64,000 bases of DNA from Desulfuromonas soudanensis (lineage in GTDB: Bacteria; Desulfobacterota; Desulfuromonadia; Desulfuromonadales; WTL): NCBI RefSeq assembly GCF_001278055.1, contig NZ_CP010802.1:124001-188000 (forward strand). Reading direction: 5' to 3'. The notes below the pieces were generated by a model. It was not told the origin of the DNA. It saw only the letters and a list, made by a program, of their open reading frames with translations, and made no database searches. The position numbers were made by a program, and so were the translations under genes. Numbering within the stretch: position 1 is the first letter of the stretch; every line of letters begins with the position of its first letter. Shown in pieces: positions 59,526 through 64,000 of the stretch.

Positions 59526-59894
59526 ATGTTCCGACTGGCTAAAATATTCCTCTGGACCCTGGTCTTCGTCGCTCTGCTCCTGGCGATGGACCAATTCTTT
59601 CTGCGGGTACCGGCAACGGTTCCGGCCCACGTCGCGGTGCGCCAGTTCTACACCGACCTGCGGGGGCGCCTGGGGCTTCTCCTGGGTGGGGAACGCCGGA
59701 CCACCGTCGAATCGGTCATCGAGCAGAGCGACAGCCGTCCCGCCCCCCGGGAGGCTCGCCCCGCCCCACCTGTCCCGGCCGAACCTACCCCGCGCTATCT
59801 CTACGTCGATGGCGAGGGGCAGCTGCAGTTCGCCGATACCCTGAAGGATGTCCCCTCCCGCTACCGCAGCGAGGCCCGGCCTCTGGATCAGTGA
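59526..59894 (+). CDS. Hypothetical single-pass membrane protein
   Basis: A 122-residue protein with one N-terminal membrane segment (LAKIFLWTLVFVALLLAMDQFF), a Pro/Ala/Arg-rich linker and a C-terminal TPRYLYVDGEGQLQFADTLKDVP motif that resembles the DUF4124-type Y-x-D-x-x-G-x-x-x-F-x-D pattern. The gene starts 6 bases after the zinc transporter stop, so it is likely co-transcribed, but no functional link is proven. Confidence 0.6.
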   Translation: MFRLAKIFLWTLVFVALLLAMDQFFLRVPATVPAHVAVRQFYTDLRGRLGLLLGGERRTTVESVIEQSDSRPAPREARPAPPVPAEPTPRYLYVDGEGQLQFADTLKDVPSRYRSEARPLDQ

Positions 59895-59909
59895 CGGGTG
59901 AGGGGTGGC

Positions 59910-59943
59910 AAAAAAAGACAGGCCCTCAAAAAGGGCCTGTCTC
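59910..59943 (-). terminator. Minus-strand terminator
   Basis: AGACAGGCCCT-TTTTG-AGGGCCTGTCT followed by TTTTT on the minus strand; it lies past the nitrilase-family gene end. Confidence 0.75.
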
Positions 59944-59954
59944 GAAGGAATGCG

Positions 59955-59989
59955 GGGTCCCCTGTTTGCCAGGGGGCCCGTTTTTTTTT
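59955..59989 (+). terminator. Plus-strand terminator
   Basis: GGGTCCCC and GGGGGCCC pair across a nine-base loop and are followed by GTTTTTTTTT. It ends the zinc transporter unit. Confidence 0.85.
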
Positions 59990-60005
59990 GTGGCTGGCGG
60001 CGCCC

Positions 60006-60797
60006 TCAGGGGAGGGTGCCGTAAATGGCCGGGCGTCGGTCGTGGAAGCAGGGGATCTGAAAACGGTAGCTGGCCATTTCCTTGAAATCGAAGAGGGCGG
60101 TGAGCTCCACGGGGCTTTCTTCACCCTCGGCAAGGATCTCCCCCCGCGGCGAAATGAGCAGGCTCATGCCGAAGAAGTCGAGTTTCCCCTGGAGGCCGCA
60201 GCAGTTGGTGGCGGCGATGAAGAGCTGGTTCTCTATGGCCCGGGCCCGCAGCAGGGTGCGCCAGTGCTCCTGGCGCGGCTTCGGCCATTCGGCGGGGATG
60301 CAGATGATTTCCGCCCCTTCGAGGGCGAGTTTGCGGAAGAGTTCGGGGAAGCGCAGGTCGTAGCAGATGGCGATGCCGAGGCGCCCCGCCGAGGTGGGAA
60401 CGACCAGGGTGCGGTCGCCGGCGCCGAGAAAGCGGTCTTCCCCCATGGTGGAGAAGAGGTGCAGCTTGCGGTAGGTGCCGACCACCGCGCCGCGGTCGAT
60501 GACGTAGGCGGTATTGTAGATGACGTCGCCCTCCTTTTCCGGAAGGCTGCCGACGGTCACCATGCCGAGCTCGGCGGTGGCCCCCTTGAGGGCCTCGATG
60601 ACCCGGGGGGTCTGTTCTGCCTGTTCGGCGAGGTTTTTGTAGTCGTACCCGGTGCTCCACATCTCCGGCAGCACCGCCAGGGAGGAGCCCTTCTCGCTGA
60701 CCCGGCGAAGTCCGGCCAGGGCCCGGGAGAGGTTGGCGTCGACGTCGCCGAAGGCGATATGGAACTGGATGGAGGCGGCTGTGATGGAACGGGTCAT
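60006..60797 (-). CDS. Nitrilase-superfamily carbon-nitrogen hydrolase
   Basis: A 263-residue hydrolase with the Glu-Lys-Cys triad: Glu in AVLPEMW (about 47), Lys in YRKLHLF (about 112), Cys in IAICYDLRFPE (about 145). Sequence around the cysteine (ICYDLRFPELFRKL) and the length fit the omega-amidase/NIT2-YafV group, which removes amide groups from small molecules. ATG 60797 follows GGGAG; the longer frame to 61148 has no homology. Monocistronic. Confidence 0.9.
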   Translation of the reverse strand: MTRSITAASIQFHIAFGDVDANLSRALAGLRRVSEKGSSLAVLPEMWSTGYDYKNLAEQAEQTPRVIEALKGATAELGMVTVGSLPEKEGDVIYNTAYVIDRGAVVGTYRKLHLFSTMGEDRFLGAGDRTLVVPTSAGRLGIAICYDLRFPELFRKLALEGAEIICIPAEWPKPRQEHWRTLLRARAIENQLFIAATNCCGLQGKLDFFGMSLLISPRGEILAEGEESPVELTALFDFKEMASYRFQIPCFHDRRPAIYGTLP

Positions 60798-61362
60798 GGC
60801 AGGCTCCCTGGGGTGGTATGGGATTCGAAGACCTTTTGCCAGGGGGATTATAGAGCAGCTGCGGCGCCTCGGCAAGGGGAGAGGGGGCGTTTCTCCCTGA
60901 ACAAAACCCTTTTTTATCTCTCGGGCTCCAGGGAAGGGGAGGTCTCTGGCGGCGCCGTCGTGCCGAAGTGGGACATATTGTCCCATTTTCGATGGGGAAA
61001 AAGCGGCGGAAGGGGCCAGGTAAATCATTGGTTTTTTCGGAAAGCGTTTTTGCTCTCCCCCCGCAGGAACGGATCGAGAGTCTTCAGAACTTTGTTTTAT
61101 TTTTGTCCGAGAAGGTCGAAAAAAATAAACCCTGTTATTCTGTGACATTAAAGTATTAGAGAGGCTCAGGACGCGGCCGGAATCTCTTGACCGGTGCTTT
61201 TGCTCATGTTAGAAGAGGGCATCGTTTTATTCGTCCGGTATCGGCGCCGGTGCTTTTTTTGCAGGGAAATGACGACCGCGGGCCCGTCAACGACCCCGTC
61301 GTCGGCGCCTTCCAAGGGAGACGCTCCATTCCATTGTTATCAGGTTTGTCCGGGGATATGCG
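60798..61362. other. Gene-free 565-base gap before the antiporter operon
   Basis: No gene, repeat or RNA could be supported. It should contain the amidase and antiporter promoters. A TTGACC at 61187 might be a -35 box but its -10 partner is poor. Confidence 0.45.
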
Positions 61363-61848
61363 ATGATGGCCAAGATTTCCACCTTTCTTATCATGCTCAC
61401 CTTCTGGGTCCTTCTTTCCGGGATGTTCGACGCCTTTCACCTGACGCTGGGGGTTATTTCCTGCCTGCTGGTGGCGCACTTCAGTCACGATCTCCTCTTC
61501 TCCGGCACCTGGCCGGGAAACTGGCCCCGCGATCTCCTCGGCATCTGTCTCTATCTCCCCTGGCTTTTCTGGCAGATCGTTCTTGCCGACCTGCAGGTGG
61601 CCTACCTCGTCCTTCATCCCCGGATGCTCGATCTTGTCGATCCCCATCTCTTCCGTTTCACCACCACTCTCAAGCGGCCGATCTCCAGGGTCACCCTCGC
61701 CCAGTCGATTACCCTGACGCCCGGTACGATCACCGTCAGCATCCAGGATGACGAATTCACCGTCTATGCTCTGACCCGCAGTGCCGCCGAGAGTCTCCCC
61801 GGCGACATGGAGCGGCGAGTGGCCGCGGCTCTGGAGGGTCGACCATGA
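61363..61848 (+). CDS. mnhE: Mrp/Mnh antiporter subunit E
   Basis: A 161-residue membrane protein of the MnhE/MrpE family: two to three N-terminal helices, the LYLPWLFWQIVLADLQVAYLVLHP key region, and a cytoplasmic C-terminal domain (TLTPGTITVSIQDDEFTVYAL). It belongs to the Na+/H+ antiporter complex. First gene of an operon with four-base overlaps throughout. Confidence 0.93.
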   Translation: MMAKISTFLIMLTFWVLLSGMFDAFHLTLGVISCLLVAHFSHDLLFSGTWPGNWPRDLLGICLYLPWLFWQIVLADLQVAYLVLHPRMLDLVDPHLFRFTTTLKRPISRVTLAQSITLTPGTITVSIQDDEFTVYALTRSAAESLPGDMERRVAAALEGRP

Positions 61849-62153
61849 TGGAGCGGATTTTCCTTGCCTGCGGCATCGCCCTGCTGCTCCTCATCGGCCT
61901 GTGCCTGATCCGGGTCATCGCCGGGCCGACGGTCCTCGACCGGATACTCGGCGGCAACGTCATCGGCACCAAGACGACGGTCCTCCTCCTGATCATCGGC
62001 GTCCTCTTCGACGACGTCGGCATGTTCGTCGATATAGCCATCGCCTACGCGCTGCTCAATTTCATCGCCACCCTCGGGGCGGCCAAATATTTTTTGCGCC
62101 GCAAGGCCGTTCACCTCGTACACGAAGACCACCCCGGGAGGGAAATCCGATGA
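61845..62153 (+). CDS. mnhF: Mrp/Mnh antiporter subunit F
   Basis: A 102-residue MnhF protein with three membrane helices and the conserved RVIAGPTVLDRILGGNVIGTK segment. It overlaps mnhE and mnhG by ATGA. Confidence 0.93.
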   Translation: MMERIFLACGIALLLLIGLCLIRVIAGPTVLDRILGGNVIGTKTTVLLLIIGVLFDDVGMFVDIAIAYALLNFIATLGAAKYFLRRKAVHLVHEDHPGREIR

Positions 62154-62473
62154 TGACAGTAGTCGTTCTTCTCCTGGCTGCGGGAGTCTTGTTTTTTGCC
62201 ATCGGCGTCCTTGGCATCCTGCGCTTTCCCGATTTCTATACCCGGTTGCACGCCGCGGGAAAATGCGATTCGCTGGCGGCGGTCCTGGTGATTTTTGCCG
62301 TGGCTCTCTACAACCTCGGCGATTTCAGTCCGGGAAATGTTCTGGTGAGCCTCAAGATCCTGGCGATTGCCGCCTTCGTCTTCGTCGCCAGCCCCACGGC
62401 GACCCACGCCATTACCGAGGCGGCCCTGGTGCTCGGTGTGGAACCCTGGACGAAGCGCAAGGGGGGGGAATGA
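62150..62473 (+). CDS. mnhG: Mrp/Mnh antiporter subunit G
   Basis: A 107-residue MnhG protein with three helices and the family motif GILRFPDFYTRLHAAGKCDSLAAVLV. Start ATG 62150 overlaps the mnhF stop. Confidence 0.92.
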   Translation: MMTVVVLLLAAGVLFFAIGVLGILRFPDFYTRLHAAGKCDSLAAVLVIFAVALYNLGDFSPGNVLVSLKILAIAAFVFVASPTATHAITEAALVLGVEPWTKRKGGE

Positions 62474-62715
62474 TCTGGCAACTCGACCTGCTTATTCTGG
62501 CCCTGGTGGTCATCTGCGCCCTGGCGGTCATCAACGTCAAGGATCTGCTGTCGGCCACGGTGATCTTCGGGGTCTACAGTTTTCTCATGTGTCTGCTGTG
62601 GGCCGAGATGGGGGCGGTGGACGTCGCCTTTACCGAGGCGACGGTCGGTGCCGGAATCAGCACGGTCCTCTTCATCGCCTCGATCCTGCGCACCACCCGG
62701 AGGAGCAAAGATTGA
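62470..62715 (+). CDS. MbhD-like / DUF4040 antiporter subunit
   Basis: An 81-residue protein with two helices and DLLSATVIFGVYSFLMCLLWAEMGAVDVAFTEATVGAGIS as key region, the DUF4040 domain that in other Mrp systems is fused within MrpA. It resembles MbhD of membrane-bound hydrogenase complexes. ATG overlaps mnhG stop. Confidence 0.85.
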   Translation: MIWQLDLLILALVVICALAVINVKDLLSATVIFGVYSFLMCLLWAEMGAVDVAFTEATVGAGISTVLFIASILRTTRRSKD

Positions 62716-62984
62716 AGACCCTTGCCCTGTTGGCCACCGTCGTCACCGGCGCCATCCTTCTCTACGGCACCATGGATTTCCCGGCCTGGGGGGATCCGCA
62801 GTCGCCGGCCAGCACCCACCTTTCCCCGGTCTATATCGAAAAAGCGGTGGCAGAAACCCACGTTCCCAATATCGTCACCGCGATCCTCGGCGACTATCGG
62901 GGGTATGACACCATGTTCGAGACGGTGGTCATCTACTGCGCCGGACTGGCGGTGGTCAGCGTGTTGCGCCGGAGAGAGTCATGA
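62712..62984 (+). CDS. MbhE-like antiporter subunit
   Basis: A 90-residue protein starting at TTG 62712 (overlapping TTGA) with two helices and SPVYIEKAVAETHVPNIVTAILGDYRGYDTMFETVVI as key region. This part corresponds to the C-terminal portion of MrpA in Bacillus-type systems and to MbhE in archaea. Confidence 0.82.
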   Translation: MKTLALLATVVTGAILLYGTMDFPAWGDPQSPASTHLSPVYIEKAVAETHVPNIVTAILGDYRGYDTMFETVVIYCAGLAVVSVLRRRES

Positions 62985-63460
62985 AGCGCCTCCAGGAAAA
63001 TGCCCGAAACCGCGGCCTCGGCGAAAGCCTGATCATCCAGACCTCGGTGCGGATTCTTGTCCCCTTCATCCAGCTCTTCGGCCTCTACATCATCGTCCAC
63101 GGCCACTACAGCCCGGGAGGGGGTTTTCAGGGAGGGGTGGTTCTCGGCGCCTCCTTTATCCTCCTGGCCCTGGCCTTCGATCTGCGGACTTCGACGCGCT
63201 ACCTCTCGGAAAGAGCCAACATGTTTCTCGGCAATGCCGGAGTTCTGGTCTATGTCGGGACGGGATTTCTCTGCGCGGTCGTGGGAGGACTGTTTCTTGA
63301 CTACAGCGCGCTGGACAGGATCGTCCCCCTCGGGGCCATCGAGTGGCGCTCCTTCGGAATTTTTATGGTCGAGGTGGGGGTCGGCCTCGCCGTCATGAAC
63401 ATCATGGTCTCCCTCTTCTGGGATCTCGGTTCGGGCGGCGCACTGGATGAGGGGCTCTGA
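62981..63460 (+). CDS. mnhB: Mrp/Mnh antiporter subunit B
   Basis: A 159-residue MnhB/MbhF-like membrane protein with four helices and the motif HGHYSPGGGFQGGVVLGA. It overlaps its neighbour by ATGA and precedes mnhC by one base. Confidence 0.92.
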   Translation: MKRLQENARNRGLGESLIIQTSVRILVPFIQLFGLYIIVHGHYSPGGGFQGGVVLGASFILLALAFDLRTSTRYLSERANMFLGNAGVLVYVGTGFLCAVVGGLFLDYSALDRIVPLGAIEWRSFGIFMVEVGVGLAVMNIMVSLFWDLGSGGALDEGL

Positions 63461-63461
63461 T

Positions 63462-63851
63462 ATGGACGTTTTGCTGGCGGAAGTGGTGGCCAAATACAAC
63501 TACTGGCTGTACGTGGTGCTGATGATGATCGGATTCTATGCCATGATCGGCAAGCGCAACCTGGTGAAGAAGCTTCTCGGCATGAACATCTTCCAGACCG
63601 CGATCATCCTCCTTTTCGTCTCCTCCGGGGTCAAGCGCGGCGGCGGCATCCCGATCCTCGACAAGTATGAGGTCCTTGCCCATGGCGTCGACGTGGCGAC
63701 GGTGGTCAACCCCCTCCCCCATGTGCTGATGCTCACGGCGATCGTCGTTTCCGTCAGCGTCACCGGCGTCGCCCTGGCCATCCTGCAGCGAATCTACCGG
63801 GAATACGGAACCCTCGAGGAGGACGAGATCCTGGAGAAACTCGGCCGATGA
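63462..63851 (+). CDS. mnhC: Mrp/Mnh antiporter subunit C (NuoK-like)
   Basis: A 129-residue NuoK-type subunit with three helices: LYVVLMMIGFYAMIGKRNLVKKLLGMNIFQTAIILL and NPLPHVLMLTAIVVSVSVTGVALA as key regions. Start 63462 is chosen over the in-frame GTG region upstream because mnhB ends at 63460. Confidence 0.93.
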   Translation: MDVLLAEVVAKYNYWLYVVLMMIGFYAMIGKRNLVKKLLGMNIFQTAIILLFVSSGVKRGGGIPILDKYEVLAHGVDVATVVNPLPHVLMLTAIVVSVSVTGVALAILQRIYREYGTLEEDEILEKLGR

Positions 63852-64000
63852 CCCTTGCCAATCTGCATATGTACGTCCTGGCCGTCCCCCTGCTGACCGC
63901 CCTGGCCGTCAACCTCCTCGGCCGTCGCAGCCGCACCTGGATCGCCCCCCTCACCCTCGGGGCGCTCTCCTTTTCCACGGTCGCCGCCGCTCTCGTCCTC
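63848..64000 (+). CDS. mnhD: Mrp/Mnh antiporter subunit D (partial, runs off window)
   Basis: The first 51 residues of an NuoL/M/N-type proton-channel subunit, beginning MTLANLHMYVLAVPLLTALA; it overlaps mnhC by ATGA. The assignment rests on position and the N-terminal helices and would be confirmed by the sequence beyond 64000. Confidence 0.75.
   Translation, partial: MTLANLHMYVLAVPLLTALAVNLLGRRSRTWIAPLTLGALSFSTVAAALVL

Noticed and set aside
1-64000. CRISPR arrays, rRNA operons, replication origins and intact transposase genes
   Set aside because: No regularly spaced repeats, rRNA-like sequence, DnaA-box clusters or complete transposase frames were seen on either strand.

Overview
The window looks like a chromosomal segment of a GC-rich, anaerobic, cytochrome-rich bacterium of the Desulfuromonadia (Geobacter/Desulfuromonas-like, Desulfobacterota). 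This is inferred from an octaheme lipoprotein cytochrome, a MauG/CCP-like diheme lipoprotein, NrfHA, several sigma-54 two-component systems, a MoxR/Bat operon and an OsmC gene that appears to use UGA as selenocysteine. No rRNA or marker gene fixes the species.

Left part (1-14.8 kb) is accessory-like. A small outer-membrane barrel protein and an SmpA-like exported protein precede a four-gene membrane module (TelA-like, YqiJ-like, YqiK-type flotillin, membrane-anchored coiled coil). Next come a 3' fragment of a tRNA-Arg gene, a Crp/Fnr regulator facing a DUF2892/diheme-cytochrome operon with a class II-type operator, the OsmC selenoprotein, a hypothetical membrane protein, an AAA ATPase bracketed by long intergenic repeats, a YjjJ-type HipA kinase and the intact tRNA-Arg(TCG).

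Middle part (14.8-43.3 kb) is mostly core: M48 lipoprotein, flavodoxin-like reductase, FHA-GGDEF protein, gamma-carbonic anhydrase-like protein, octaheme cytochrome, a sensor kinase with an unusual REC-winged-helix partner, parvulin, two RluA-type pseudouridine synthases, YitT transporter, LarA, DUF2238 and DUF167 proteins and a Pit phosphate transporter. The minus-strand operon moxR-DUF58-DUF4381-batA-batB/C-batD follows. An HtrA protease and a lone receiver protein sit behind a sigma-54 promoter, next to an NtrC-type kinase/activator pair.

Nitrite region (43.5-48.8 kb): nrfHA is divergent from a sensor kinase with a CxxCH-bearing sensor domain and its sigma-54 activator. The gap holds a consensus-matching -24/-12 promoter for nrfHA and two related 16-bp inverted-repeat sites upstream of it, a plausible self-contained nitrite-ammonification circuit.

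Right part: 48.8-53.2 kb is a low-GC scrapyard (comM scraps, a frameshifted HipB-like antitoxin, a two-gene segment bounded by inverted repeats, an ABC ATPase remnant with a damaged Walker A). Intact comM and trxB follow, then a tightly overlapping three-gene cassette of unknown function (TIGR04255-like plus two unknowns, 56.7-58.4 kb), a CDF zinc transporter, a nitrilase-family amidase, and an Mrp/Mnh-type antiporter operon running off the right edge.
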